Shown here one piece after another: positions 26,595 to 35,931 of a stretch of DNA of 64,000 bases. The translations under genes and the position numbers were made by a program. Origin of the DNA: Pseudoalteromonas rhizosphaerae. Its GTDB lineage: Bacteria > Pseudomonadota > Gammaproteobacteria > Enterobacterales > Alteromonadaceae. The notes beneath the pieces were generated by a model, which saw nothing but the letters and a program-made list of their open reading frames with translations, was not told where the DNA came from and did no database searches. Each line of letters starts with the position of its first letter. Position 1 is the stretch's first letter. The stretch covers positions 1 through 64,000 of the forward strand of contig NZ_CABVLM010000017.1 of NCBI RefSeq assembly GCF_902498845.1, given 5' to 3'.

Positions 26595-29500
26595 TTAGCG
26601 TCCTTTGTTGCGATGAAAACGGCTCGCTTTTTCGGTAACACCTAAGTTGGTTTGACTACGATGTGAAGCATGCTCAGCCGAGAGAGTCGCTTTTGTATGC
26701 TGTATCGCTTTACTCGCTAAGTTAACTTGTGCCTCATCTTGTGGATTGTTGGGCAATATACCAACCTGCATTGCGCTAGGAAATTGTGCATCGCCTATTA
26801 CGCCGATATGCGGTTGTACAATCGCAAGTTCAGCAAAGTTGTCTATCATACTATTGATTTGGTTTGTATATGTGGCAGGATTACCGTGCAGAGGTAAATC
26901 ATCAAGCCAATCAGTACGATAAGCAAAAGCCTGTTGACGAGTACTGTCAGGTAATGAGGTATCAAGCACTTGTTGATAGCGGAACTGATTCATTATTTGA
27001 TTTGGCACTCGAGCAGGCCAAAATGTCGGTAAAAATGGATCGTACTCAGAGCTGTAGCCATCTCTACAGCTCGCGGTATCAGTTTGCCAAGGAATAGCCA
27101 TCCAGCGTGTTATCCCGCCTGCTACTTGACCACCAAATAAAGGTCCTTGCGCGAGAGTATAAACGTCGCTATTCATCACAGGACCATAACGGTCACTTTG
27201 TAAGTCCGCTTGGGCGTGTTTGAGTCGAAATGCCGACATATACATGCCTGCAGTTCGCATTGGCCAAGTCATTTCACAGCCCGGGTGAAATGCATCAGCA
27301 AGGCAAAACTCCATCGCGCCGCGAGTAAGTAGTTCTGGCTGCTCAGCAATTGGATAATCATCTAACGCGGTTACATTTGCATGTGCCGGACAAGCTGATT
27401 GAGGGGTGTAATCATTAATAAAATCACCTTTCACCCATTGGTCTAAAAAGCTCAACTGCAAATTTGATAGCGTTGCATGCTGGCGCACTGAGCCCGTGGG
27501 AGGAATGCTAATCGCGTCGCCATACAGCCAAGGCCATAGTTGTGGAGCTTGCGCACCGGGAACATCAAAACGACGAAAGTTATTAGACAGTGTACGGCGT
27601 AATTCCTGATAGGCAGGAGAGGGATCGCTAAGCTTTTCTAGCCATTCATTGGTGGTGTAATTAAACTGACCCCCCCAGCCAAATGCGCCAGCAAATCCGT
27701 CATTAACCCATTGTAAATCCGTCATTCGGGCAAATATGGGTTGAATGTCGTTACTAAAGGAAGGTCGCTGTGGTCTTGCCAGCATACCAGCATCTACAGC
27801 AACGTCGCGCATTAAATCCCACATGGTGCGTACTGATTTTTGCATCGGTGCATAATCCGGTGGCGCGCAAATAACCCAAGCGGGCTCTACTCTTAGCGAT
27901 ATCCCCTGATATACAACCTCTGCTGTAATTGGGCCATCTGAGGTGTCATCATACCAGCCTTCATTATTTGCAAAGGTAATGGCTATATCGCCGTTTACGT
28001 TGCGTGACACGCCATGACCACCGAGCATGAGTAAGCGACCGTATTGATCACTGCGCATTTCGCCTAAGTACACATCCTGATCCATAAATTGGCCAATAAA
28101 CTCATGCTTAGATTTTACGTTTTTGCCGCTTATACTGTGTTTACCCCCTTTGATTAACAGCTTGCTACGATCGGCTACATTGTTATTACGCAGTAACGAT
28201 GGCGGCGCATCTGCGGCTTCTGGAATATCTAAAGCAATTTGAAATTCGTACCAGCAGGCTTTTTGATTTGCTAATTCAGCATGCCAAGTAATGTCTGCAT
28301 TATCGAGGGTTAGTTCTTTTATCGCTTTACCAGCGGCATTAAAACCGTAAATTCTAAACTCAGCTGCTTGGCGCTTTAATGCACCTGTTTTATCTCGGTA
28401 ACTGTATTCATCAGTATGAGCTATGGGCTGCGGTTGTTGCGGGCCAATAAAGTAGCCTTTTTTACTATTACCCACGCGCATTACACCAATAGGCGGATAA
28501 ATACCGGCATAAACAATACACTCCGAGTCAGTATCTTGATCTTGCTGTGGCTTAAATTCACTTAACTGTTTAGGCTCTTGTAGCTGCTGACCGTTGGCTG
28601 TATGTCGGGCATGAGCACTGGCCGCATAGGCTGACTTTCGAGCCAATGCAATGCTACCTAGAGGCTCATGGGCGGCTAAAGTACGCCAAATATTAAACGC
28701 TAAGTTATTACCAAGCTCAGCTTGACCAATCGCGGTAATATTTTGTTGTGCTAAATGCAGCCGCGCAATACATACGTATGGGCTTTCTTCACAGCTCCAC
28801 ACGGCTTGTGCATCATCAAGTGGCATTGTTTTTGGGTTTGTTCTTAATTGTACTTCAAAGCGAAATGTTGCACTGCCTTGACGTAAACGTCGCTGCAAAT
28901 CTAAAGCGAGGTAATTATTATCGACACTGGGTGCGCCAAGTTCACTGCCTTCAGGCACTAAGCGATATTTTACAATCTGTCGTTCGCCTAATTTGAACGG
29001 TAATATTGCCCAATAATTAGCGCTTAAACAGCTTGCTTCAACTTTTTGCATAGCCTGTAAAATATTGGCTGTTTGTATGTGTTTTGGATTATTTAAATAG
29101 GCATCATAGTTTTTATCGATCACGCCAGCGGTGGTGAATTGGCACATCTGTTGCGCATTTTTGGTGAAAAATCGATCCATGTTTTGAAAAATAAAATCTG
29201 CAGTATCACCTTCGCCAATCAGCTTTGGCCCATCTACTCCAAAGAGCTTCACTGCCAATCCTAATGTGCTGTGTAAATCTGGTGATGATGGTAACGTATC
29301 ACTTGAAAAGCGCACTGCACATTCGTATTCTTTGTCTGCAAAAATGCCAATTTTAAATTGTGGGTCTATATCTGGATTGATAATAAAGTGGCCGTAAGCG
29401 ATGCCATGTTGCTTTCTAAATACAGCTCGGTGTGCTGGCTGTTGACCTTTGTCTATACGCGGCACTTGACCAAGGCCAACAAACATTTCAGTTAACCGCT

Positions 29501-29597
29501 GGCAGGCTAATTCAACATCTTTGTCATTTGACCAACACGGCACATCGTTAGCAGTTGCTGGCGTTTTAGTACTGTGCTTTTTGGGTTTTTTAGCCAT
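26595..29597 (-). CDS. Catalase-like domain fused to LodA-type quinoprotein oxidase
   Basis: A 1000-residue protein without signal peptide. Residues about 30-340 look like a catalase-type haem domain: AVRFSSD (94-100), DFIFQNMDRFF (134-144) and ARKSAYAASAHAR (319-331), with Tyr324 in the place of the proximal haem ligand. The usual distal histidine of the HAKxHG motif is Phe60 here (VFRKQHG). Residues about 345-945 match LodA/GoxA amino-acid oxidases, including GIYPPIGVMRVGNS (365-378), AFHPGCEMTWPMR (769-781) and TRWMAIPWQTD (830-840), which hold Cys774 and Trp832/Trp837, candidates for the cysteine tryptophylquinone pair. LodA is about 726 residues, so the extra length equals the haem domain. 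The amino-acid substrate cannot be told. Such enzymes release hydrogen peroxide. Confidence 0.8.
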   Translation of the reverse strand: MAKKPKKHSTKTPATANDVPCWSNDKDVELACQRLTEMFVGLGQVPRIDKGQQPAHRAVFRKQHGIAYGHFIINPDIDPQFKIGIFADKEYECAVRFSSDTLPSSPDLHSTLGLAVKLFGVDGPKLIGEGDTADFIFQNMDRFFTKNAQQMCQFTTAGVIDKNYDAYLNNPKHIQTANILQAMQKVEASCLSANYWAILPFKLGERQIVKYRLVPEGSELGAPSVDNNYLALDLQRRLRQGSATFRFEVQLRTNPKTMPLDDAQAVWSCEESPYVCIARLHLAQQNITAIGQAELGNNLAFNIWRTLAAHEPLGSIALARKSAYAASAHARHTANGQQLQEPKQLSEFKPQQDQDTDSECIVYAGIYPPIGVMRVGNSKKGYFIGPQQPQPIAHTDEYSYRDKTGALKRQAAEFRIYGFNAAGKAIKELTLDNADITWHAELANQKACWYEFQIALDIPEAADAPPSLLRNNNVADRSKLLIKGGKHSISGKNVKSKHEFIGQFMDQDVYLGEMRSDQYGRLLMLGGHGVSRNVNGDIAITFANNEGWYDDTSDGPITAEVVYQGISLRVEPAWVICAPPDYAPMQKSVRTMWDLMRDVAVDAGMLARPQRPSFSNDIQPIFARMTDLQWVNDGFAGAFGWGGQFNYTTNEWLEKLSDPSPAYQELRRTLSNNFRRFDVPGAQAPQLWPWLYGDAISIPPTGSVRQHATLSNLQLSFLDQWVKGDFINDYTPQSACPAHANVTALDDYPIAEQPELLTRGAMEFCLADAFHPGCEMTWPMRTAGMYMSAFRLKHAQADLQSDRYGPVMNSDVYTLAQGPLFGGQVAGGITRWMAIPWQTDTASCRDGYSSEYDPFLPTFWPARVPNQIMNQFRYQQVLDTSLPDSTRQQAFAYRTDWLDDLPLHGNPATYTNQINSMIDNFAELAIVQPHIGVIGDAQFPSAMQVGILPNNPQDEAQVNLASKAIQHTKATLSAEHASHRSQTNLGVTEKASRFHRNKGR

Positions 29598-30101
29598 TAT
29601 TATATTCCTTATAGTATTGAAGCGGCTCTAGAGGTATTAGCTCTAAAAGTCCTTTTAAGCAAGTTCACTATTATTGAGCTGACTGCCATTTAGTTGTTTA
29701 TTAGTGCTGCGTAATTTTTCAAAATTATTAAATATATGGCTCACAGCCATGCTTGGTATTCCTACTGTTACTAATTAACTAACTTTTTAATCTGTAAAAG
29801 TAGAGCAATAATGGAAATAAAACTATTACACGGTATTTCACGTGCTATTTATAGGATGTGTTAGGTATTTTCAGGGGGTGATACAACAGAGCCATCAATA
29901 TAAGCATAGTTGCTTTTGGTTGCAGTAATGATGATGCCAACAGTTTAACGAAGTCATGAACTGTAGCATTGAACAATTATTTTAAGGGTTAACTCATACG
30001 TTAACAGTATAAATTGGAAGCTCTTTATTTGCCGGTTGTTTATTAAAAAGAAGACGCGAGAGAAACTCACGCCTCCTATTTTCACTATCGACTTCGCGCT
30101 A
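29598..30101. other. Gene-free stretch upstream of the LodA-like gene
   Basis: About 500 A+T-rich bases between the start of the LodA-like gene and the end of the GH97 gene, both on the minus strand. It must hold the promoter of the oxidase operon, but no confident promoter or operator was recognised. The only clear structure is the GH97 terminator at 30044-30075. A short minus-strand frame at 29954-30145 overlaps the GH97 end and is not convincing. Confidence 0.6.
30044..30075 (-). terminator. Terminator of the GH97 gene
   Basis: Read on the minus strand, AGGCGTGAG and CTCGCGTCT pair over 9 bases (two G-U) with a TTTCT loop, followed by TCTTTTTAA. It starts about 27 bases after the GH97 stop codon. 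Confidence 0.7.
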
Positions 30102-32144
30102 TTATAAAGCTTTAAATCTAATTGCTGTGCCGCCGCTGGTGGCAAGTTTAAGTGTTAACTTATCAGCAGCTGTGACTATGCGCTTTTCGATTTTTAAATC
30201 GTATGGGTTGTTTTTCCACTGCGCATTATTACCATCACGATAAATTTGTGCCTCAAACTTTTTACCTTGCTCTAAGAAGTCGAGTTTTATCTCTATGCTG
30301 CGAGCTTGCTCATCGGTTACTGCTCCTAAAAACCAGTCGTTACCAGAGTAGTTATCACGCTTACGCTCTTTGCGAGCAAACACCACGTAATCGCCAACCT
30401 CACCCGCTAGTGCGATACTTTGTTGCCAATCTGTTGGTACGTCTTGAATAAATTTAAATGCGTCCGGTTTGGCTAAATAGTTACGCGGAAGATCAGCGGC
30501 CATTTGGATTGGACTATACATTACGACATATAACGCGAGTTGTTTCGCAAGTGTGGTTTGTGGACGATTTGTATCACCACCTAATCCATTAAAACTCATA
30601 TCAAAAATGCCCGGTGTAAAGTCCATTGGCCCAGCTAACATACGGGTAAAGGCGAGCATTGGAATATGCTCTGGTGGATTTGGCGGTGTGCCCCATGCAT
30701 TAAACTCTTGGCCGCGAGCACCTTCGCGGGCTATCCAGTTCGGATAAGTACGGCGCAGACCTGTGTCTTTTATCGGTTCATGGGTGTTAATACTGATTTT
30801 ATGTTTTGCAGCCAGTTGCACGCTGTGTAGGTATTCATTAACCATAAATTGGCCATCGTGCCACTCATGGCGAGCAATGCCGTTTTCATCAATGCGTTTG
30901 ATGTTGCCGCCATCTGCTACGTAACCTGTTTTTACTTGGCTGACGTTAGATTTTTCGTACAGTGCGTAGGCGTCTTCCATCTGGTTGCGGTAGTTGGTTA
31001 CGTTGCCAGACGTTTCGTGGTGGCCAATCAGCTGTACGCCTTTTTCTTTGCCATAGCGAGTTAGCTCTGCAATATCAAAGTCAGCGTAAGGTTTAGTAAA
31101 ACTAAAAACATCACCATTGAAGAACCAGTCGCCATCCCAGCCAATATTCCAGCCTTCGACGAGTACCCCATCAAAACCGTATTTAGCTGCAAAATCCATG
31201 TAACGCTTGGTTTCTTTGGTGGTCGCACCGTGCTTTTCACCGCTGCCCCAAGTGTTCTCATTGATATGCATGCCCCACCAAATACCGACATATTTACCTG
31301 GTTTAACCCACGATACATCACCGAGTTTATTTGGTTCGTTGAGGTTTAAAATAATATCTGAGTTGATCAAATCAACGGCTTTGTCACCAATTTGAATGGT
31401 GCGCCACGGAGTATTAAATGCGCCGTGTTTTTTAACCGCAACACCATCAGACCAAGGCGTTAAGTCGGCTTGTAAAGTCCCTGGGCGACGTTGATTGAGC
31501 ACCATCCCTGCATAATCAACTAATGCAGCTTCGTGAATGCTCACATGGACGCCATCAGCGTTTTTAAAGGTAAATGGAGTATGTGCAAGAGCAGCTTGTT
31601 GCAGTGGAGTGGTGTTATAAACATATTCATAACGGTTCCAACCACGAGCTGGGATCCACCATGCGGTGGCTTTATCCGCACCACTAATTGCAAATTCGGT
31701 TAGCTCCTTAGTGATTTCAATATTTTCAAATCCAGCTTGTTTAGGTACTTCGTAACGAAAACCGACGCCATCATTAAAAGCTCGAAAACGAACCGTGTAA
31801 GTGCCGCCTTGTGGCGCTGGCTTTTTAAACGTAACCGCGAGCTCATTATGTTTATCTATAATAGTTTGGCGTTCACCCCAAGGTTGCTGCCATTGGCTGT
31901 TATGTTGGGAGTTGTTAACGTCGGTGATTGTAAAACCTTCAGCAAAGGCGGCTTGTTGTTTAAATTCGAAGCCAAGAGCTGAATTTTCAATAACATCTTT
32001 GCCGTTAAAGCTGATTTTATAACTTGGTGTAGCTTGCTGATCCGAAATGGTTATTGTTATATTTCCGTTCGGGGATTGAATCGTCGCGTCTTTAGCAAAA
32101 CAAGCACTTGAAAGTCCAAGCAGAAGTAGCAAAGGTAATCGCAT
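30102..32144 (-). CDS. Glycoside hydrolase family 97 alpha-glucosidase (SusB type)
   Basis: A 680-residue exported enzyme with signal peptide (cleavage near CFA-KD). Residues about 20-270 are the N-terminal beta-sandwich, 280-580 the (beta/alpha)8 catalytic barrel and the rest a C-terminal beta domain. The three glutamates of inverting GH97 enzymes are present: Glu377 in HHETSG, Glu456 in NTHEP and Glu480 in GQEFNAWG; the pattern fits an alpha-glucosidase releasing glucose from malto-oligosaccharides rather than a retaining alpha-galactosidase. A 15-bp near-palindrome lies 70 bases upstream and recurs before the TonB receptor-pullulanase operon at 47737. Confidence 0.92.
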   Translation of the reverse strand: MRLPLLLLLGLSSACFAKDATIQSPNGNITITISDQQATPSYKISFNGKDVIENSALGFEFKQQAAFAEGFTITDVNNSQHNSQWQQPWGERQTIIDKHNELAVTFKKPAPQGGTYTVRFRAFNDGVGFRYEVPKQAGFENIEITKELTEFAISGADKATAWWIPARGWNRYEYVYNTTPLQQAALAHTPFTFKNADGVHVSIHEAALVDYAGMVLNQRRPGTLQADLTPWSDGVAVKKHGAFNTPWRTIQIGDKAVDLINSDIILNLNEPNKLGDVSWVKPGKYVGIWWGMHINENTWGSGEKHGATTKETKRYMDFAAKYGFDGVLVEGWNIGWDGDWFFNGDVFSFTKPYADFDIAELTRYGKEKGVQLIGHHETSGNVTNYRNQMEDAYALYEKSNVSQVKTGYVADGGNIKRIDENGIARHEWHDGQFMVNEYLHSVQLAAKHKISINTHEPIKDTGLRRTYPNWIAREGARGQEFNAWGTPPNPPEHIPMLAFTRMLAGPMDFTPGIFDMSFNGLGGDTNRPQTTLAKQLALYVVMYSPIQMAADLPRNYLAKPDAFKFIQDVPTDWQQSIALAGEVGDYVVFARKERKRDNYSGNDWFLGAVTDEQARSIEIKLDFLEQGKKFEAQIYRDGNNAQWKNNPYDLKIEKRIVTAADKLTLKLATSGGTAIRFKAL

Positions 32145-32214
32145 AGCTGTTCCTTGAGGTGTAACCTAATTGAAGCATTTAGCATAAAGCGCAAGGGCCT
32201 AGATTACGAGATGA

Positions 32215-32229
32215 CTGCATACGTATTCA
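32215..32229 (-). promoter_or_regulatory. Candidate LacI-type operator upstream of GH97
   Basis: CTGCATACGTATTCA contains the near-palindrome TGCATACGTATTCA centred on CG, a form typical of LacI-family operators. The same 15 bases occur at 47620-47634, upstream of the alpha-glucan uptake and debranching operon. The site lies 71 bases from the GH97 start. The binding protein (a MalR-like regulator) is inferred and is not encoded in this window. Confidence 0.65.
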
Positions 32230-32354
32230 GCTCATTAGTTAGCTTAGGTTAAATATTGAAAAATAATTAACGAGATATTTTTAACAGAATATAATTAACA
32301 AAAGATTAATCTAATTGGTTTATAATGAATGAAGTTAAATAAGAAGATATTAAA

Positions 32355-32984
32355 ATGTTAAAGCAGACCTTCATTCTTTCATTGTGTTTAATGGTTTTTA
32401 ATAGTTACGCTGGTATTATCACCATTAATGATCAACAGCAAAAACCGCTCGCTAATGCCGTCGTCTGGTTAACGCCTGCGGATAAAAGTGTTGAATTCCC
32501 CGCGCCAACTACACCCTTTATAATGACTCAAAAAGACCGGCAGTTTATTCCCCATGTGTTGGTGGTACCGCAAAATGCTCAAGTTGAGTTTCCAAATGCA
32601 GATTCAATCATGCACCACGTGTATTCGTTTTCCAAAGCTAAATCGTTTGAGCTAAAGCTATACCGAGAGCAACCACAGGATCCGATCAGTTTTGAGCAAA
32701 CGGGCGTAGTTGAATTAGGCTGTAATATTCATGATTGGATGTTGGGGTATATTGTGGTGGTTGATAGTCCGTATTACGCAATGACCAATGATAAAGGACA
32801 AATTGAGCTGACGCTTGAGGCCGGAGATTTTACACTCAATATTTGGCACTCCGAATTTAGTGACATCAGCAAAACTGAAAGCAAAGCCATTGCACTAACT
32901 AGTGCGCCGGTTGTTTATCAAATAAAACAGGCGATTATTTCTCGTGTTGCGGTGGGTGTTGATGAATTTGACGACTATGAATAA
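32355..32984 (+). CDS. Exported cupredoxin-like protein
   Basis: A 209-residue protein with signal peptide (cleavage near SYA-GI). It combines a carboxypeptidase-regulatory-like beta fold (PLANAVVWLTP near 31-41 and TLEAGDFTLNIWH later) with a plastocyanin-like segment. Likely copper ligands are His87 or His88 in MHHVYS, then Cys123, His126 and Met129 in LGCNIHDWML, the C-x2-H-x2-M order of type 1 sites. Database relatives are often labelled methylamine utilization proteins without functional evidence. Its end overlaps the next gene by 8 bp, so it is the first gene of an operon. Confidence 0.75.
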   Translation: MLKQTFILSLCLMVFNSYAGIITINDQQQKPLANAVVWLTPADKSVEFPAPTTPFIMTQKDRQFIPHVLVVPQNAQVEFPNADSIMHHVYSFSKAKSFELKLYREQPQDPISFEQTGVVELGCNIHDWMLGYIVVVDSPYYAMTNDKGQIELTLEAGDFTLNIWHSEFSDISKTESKAIALTSAPVVYQIKQAIISRVAVGVDEFDDYE

Positions 32985-34200
32985 AGCTTGCTTTTACCTA
33001 GGTGTAGTGGGGCTAACATTAACGTGCAATGCTTTTGCACAAGTAAAGGGCTTAGTGCAACTAAGTGCAGTTCAGGGTGATCAATACGTAAGTTGGCAAC
33101 AAGGTAGCGTAGGGCTATACCGATACGATAGTGACAATGATGGCATTGTGCTTTCTCAGGGAGTCGTTGATTTTAGGACTGATTTAACCACCGCTTGGTC
33201 AGCACATGGGGTTATTAATGCTTATCAAGATCCGCAGCCGACTTTAGGTTTTAGCCAAGCATATTTGCAATATAAGCCGCTAACAGCGAGTAACTATAAA
33301 TGGCATCTGCGGGTAGGTGGTTTTTACCCGTTATTATCATTAGAAAATCCAGATATGGGCTGGCTTTCACCATATAATTACACTAACTCAGCAATAAACT
33401 CATGGATAGGTGAAGAGGTACGTACCGTTGGGGTTGAGGCCACTATCAAGCGGCCAGGGCGCAGCTTTAACAGTACCCATAGCTTTGCATTGGTTGGCGC
33501 TACATTTAAAGGTAATGATCCTGCAGGCACATTATTAGCTTGGCGTGGCTTTGCAATGCATGACCGCCAAACGACCTTTAATGAAAGTATTGCGTTTGCG
33601 CCAATCGCTTCATTTAATAGCACCGAACTTCAGTATCAGGCAAATCAGGTCTTGCCCTTTGAGGAGGTTGATGGGCGCTTTGGTTATTATGCAGGAATTC
33701 ACTGGGATTATTTAAAAAAATCACAATTTCGTTTTTATTATTACGATAATAATGGCGATCCTGCAGCACTAAATAGAAGTACTGGGCAATATGCATGGGA
33801 TACTCGTTTTAGCAGCGTCGCGTGGCTATATAAATTTACTGCGAATACGCGCTTAATTGCGCAAATGATGTCGGGCACTACCGCTATGGGTGCTAAACGC
33901 GGTGTAAATAATAGCTTCTATAGTCACTTTATATTAGTAAGTCATAAAATGGCCAAGCATCGTATTTCAATGCGTTATGATTATTTTGAGGTAACCGATC
34001 ATGACGACTGGCAATTTGATCCTAATGCCAGTGAAGGTGAAGGTATAACCGCGACCTGGCGCTATCAATTAACGCCGCAGTGGCAACTAGGGATTGAGGG
34101 CTCAGCATTACATAGCCAAGCAGATAATCGCATGGCGATGAATAATCCCAAAAACCTATCACAGCAACAAATTAGCTTAAATGTTCAGTGGCGCTTTTAA
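32977..34200 (+). CDS. Porin-like outer-membrane protein
   Basis: A 407-residue exported protein. The ATG at 32977, eight bases before the previous stop, gives a signal peptide ending AFA-QV; the frame is open further upstream but only inside the cupredoxin gene. The mature part has repeated amphipathic strands and ends with an aromatic residue (LNVQWRF), as in outer-membrane barrels. No family was recognised with certainty. Its tight coupling to a periplasmic copper-type protein suggests that the two work together at the envelope. Confidence 0.65.
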   Translation: MNKACFYLGVVGLTLTCNAFAQVKGLVQLSAVQGDQYVSWQQGSVGLYRYDSDNDGIVLSQGVVDFRTDLTTAWSAHGVINAYQDPQPTLGFSQAYLQYKPLTASNYKWHLRVGGFYPLLSLENPDMGWLSPYNYTNSAINSWIGEEVRTVGVEATIKRPGRSFNSTHSFALVGATFKGNDPAGTLLAWRGFAMHDRQTTFNESIAFAPIASFNSTELQYQANQVLPFEEVDGRFGYYAGIHWDYLKKSQFRFYYYDNNGDPAALNRSTGQYAWDTRFSSVAWLYKFTANTRLIAQMMSGTTAMGAKRGVNNSFYSHFILVSHKMAKHRISMRYDYFEVTDHDDWQFDPNASEGEGITATWRYQLTPQWQLGIEGSALHSQADNRMAMNNPKNLSQQQISLNVQWRF

Positions 34201-34267
34201 TGGTAATTCAGATAGTTTGAACTATATTAAGTTGTGGCTGATGTTGTATTTTATGCAAAGGTGAAAA

Positions 34268-35869
34268 ATGAACTTACAGAGTATTCGAATCAAGAGCTCG
34301 CTGCCAATTGTGTTACTTGGGATTGCGATAATAGTACTGATAGCAGGCTATACTCACTTAATTAACTTACAAAAAGATGCGTTAGAAGCACAATCTGAGC
34401 GATTTTTAAATGCTATTTCAGTAGTGGTTAATGGTGACCGTGATCTTTACCAAGCCAAAGTAGCTGAACTACACCTAGTAACCAATAAGATAGGTAATGC
34501 CGAAGAACTGCAAGATCATCAAGAAAACGCACAGCAAGTGACCGATCGTTTTAATCAATATTTACATTTTTTATCAGCCTACCCGCAAGTAACGGCGCAG
34601 TTTACTGGCTTTGATAGTGCCTTTGAAAAATGGTTATCAGCATCAAACGCGTATATCAATGACCCACAAAACAAGCAAAAAAATCAGCAGGCTAATACTG
34701 AGTTTGCAGCGCTGCGCGATATTTTAGATAAAGCAGGTGAACAAGCTGAATTGACGTCTAAACAAGAAAAACAAAAGCTGCTAGAGAAGATAACCACAAC
34801 GAAACTGTTTTTACTGACTATGGTGGTGGTGCTGTTAGCCATTTCAGCTTGGTTCAGTTATATGATCCCACGTCAGTTAACGAAGCAAATGCATTACGTG
34901 ACTGCGAGAATTAATGATATTGCCTCTGGTGATGGTAATTTAACAGAGCGTATTGTGGTAAAAAGCCAAGATGAATTTGCCGAGCTGGCAACGGCATTTA
35001 ATCGTTTTTTAGATAATTTGCAGCAACTGATCCGTGATATTTTAGGCCAAGCTAATGAGCTTAACCATTTAGGTACTGATTTAAGTCAGTTCGCAAATCA
35101 AAATAATCAGATCACTCAAAAACTCAGCCAAGCATCAGAATCAATTGTCAGTGCGGTTCATCAAATGAGTGTCGCTAGTCGCGAAGTGGCTAATGTGGCG
35201 CAGCAGTCTTCAAAAGAAGCTGATAACTCACAGCAACTGGCTAAGCAAGGTTTAACGGCTGTGGCTAATTCGAGTGATAAAATAGTCGCGCTATCTGAAA
35301 ATATGGAACATGCCAGTAACAAATCAACCGAACTGCAACAAAGCTCTGATAATATAGCTAAAGTGCTGGAAGTGATCCGCGCGATTGCAGAGCAAACTAA
35401 TCTACTTGCGCTAAATGCTGCTATCGAAGCGGCGCGTGCTGGCGAACAAGGGCGGGGGTTTGCGGTGGTCGCCGATGAAGTACGCACCTTGGCAACGCGC
35501 ACTCAAGAAAGTACCAACGATATTCAAAAAATGGTTGAGCAGTTTGCCAATAGTGTCGAGCAGTCTTTAACGGCAATTAATGGTGGCAAACGCTTTGCAG
35601 ATGAAGCCGTAGCCTCGTTTACGCAAACCAATGATGTGCTTAATGCGATGCAAGAGTCATCAGTAAAAGTGAATGATATGGCTATGCAAACAGCCCAAGC
35701 TACCGATGAGCAAACCGCAGTAGCGGAAGAAATAAGTCATAATTTATCGTCATTGAACGAGCAAACCATGCAAGGTGGCGAGTTGGCACGTTCAACTGAA
35801 GAAGTTGCGGTAAGAATGAACCAATTAACCGATGAATTAAGCCGCCTAGTGCAGCGCTTTAAAGTTTAA
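34268..35869 (+). CDS. Methyl-accepting chemotaxis protein
   Basis: A 533-residue chemoreceptor. Membrane segment 1 is about 12-30, membrane segment 2 about 178-198, with a helical periplasmic sensor of about 145 residues between them (4HB-like). HAMP covers about 200-252 and the signalling domain the rest, with the conserved hairpin tip IAEQTNLLALNAAIEAARAG near 373-392. No C-terminal CheR-binding pentapeptide is present. It follows the porin-like gene by 67 bases, and a strong terminator comes after it. The ligand is unknown. Confidence 0.92.
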   Translation: MNLQSIRIKSSLPIVLLGIAIIVLIAGYTHLINLQKDALEAQSERFLNAISVVVNGDRDLYQAKVAELHLVTNKIGNAEELQDHQENAQQVTDRFNQYLHFLSAYPQVTAQFTGFDSAFEKWLSASNAYINDPQNKQKNQQANTEFAALRDILDKAGEQAELTSKQEKQKLLEKITTTKLFLLTMVVVLLAISAWFSYMIPRQLTKQMHYVTARINDIASGDGNLTERIVVKSQDEFAELATAFNRFLDNLQQLIRDILGQANELNHLGTDLSQFANQNNQITQKLSQASESIVSAVHQMSVASREVANVAQQSSKEADNSQQLAKQGLTAVANSSDKIVALSENMEHASNKSTELQQSSDNIAKVLEVIRAIAEQTNLLALNAAIEAARAGEQGRGFAVVADEVRTLATRTQESTNDIQKMVEQFANSVEQSLTAINGGKRFADEAVASFTQTNDVLNAMQESSVKVNDMAMQTAQATDEQTAVAEEISHNLSSLNEQTMQGGELARSTEEVAVRMNQLTDELSRLVQRFKV

Positions 35870-35887
35870 TTGTTTGCTGTAGGCAAT

Positions 35888-35916
35888 AAAAAAGGGTTCG
35901 AGAGAACCCTTTTTTG
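35888..35916 (+). terminator. Terminator of the chemoreceptor gene
   Basis: AAAAAAGGGTTC / GAACCCTTTTTT with a GAGA loop: a perfect stem with a T6 tail, 18 bases after the stop codon. Confidence 0.92.
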
Positions 35917-35931
35917 CGTTGTTAGTATCTA

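Noticed and set aside
29954..30145. Short minus-strand frame at the GH97 end
   Set aside because: It overlaps the GH97 C-terminus and terminator in another frame and lacks a start signal.
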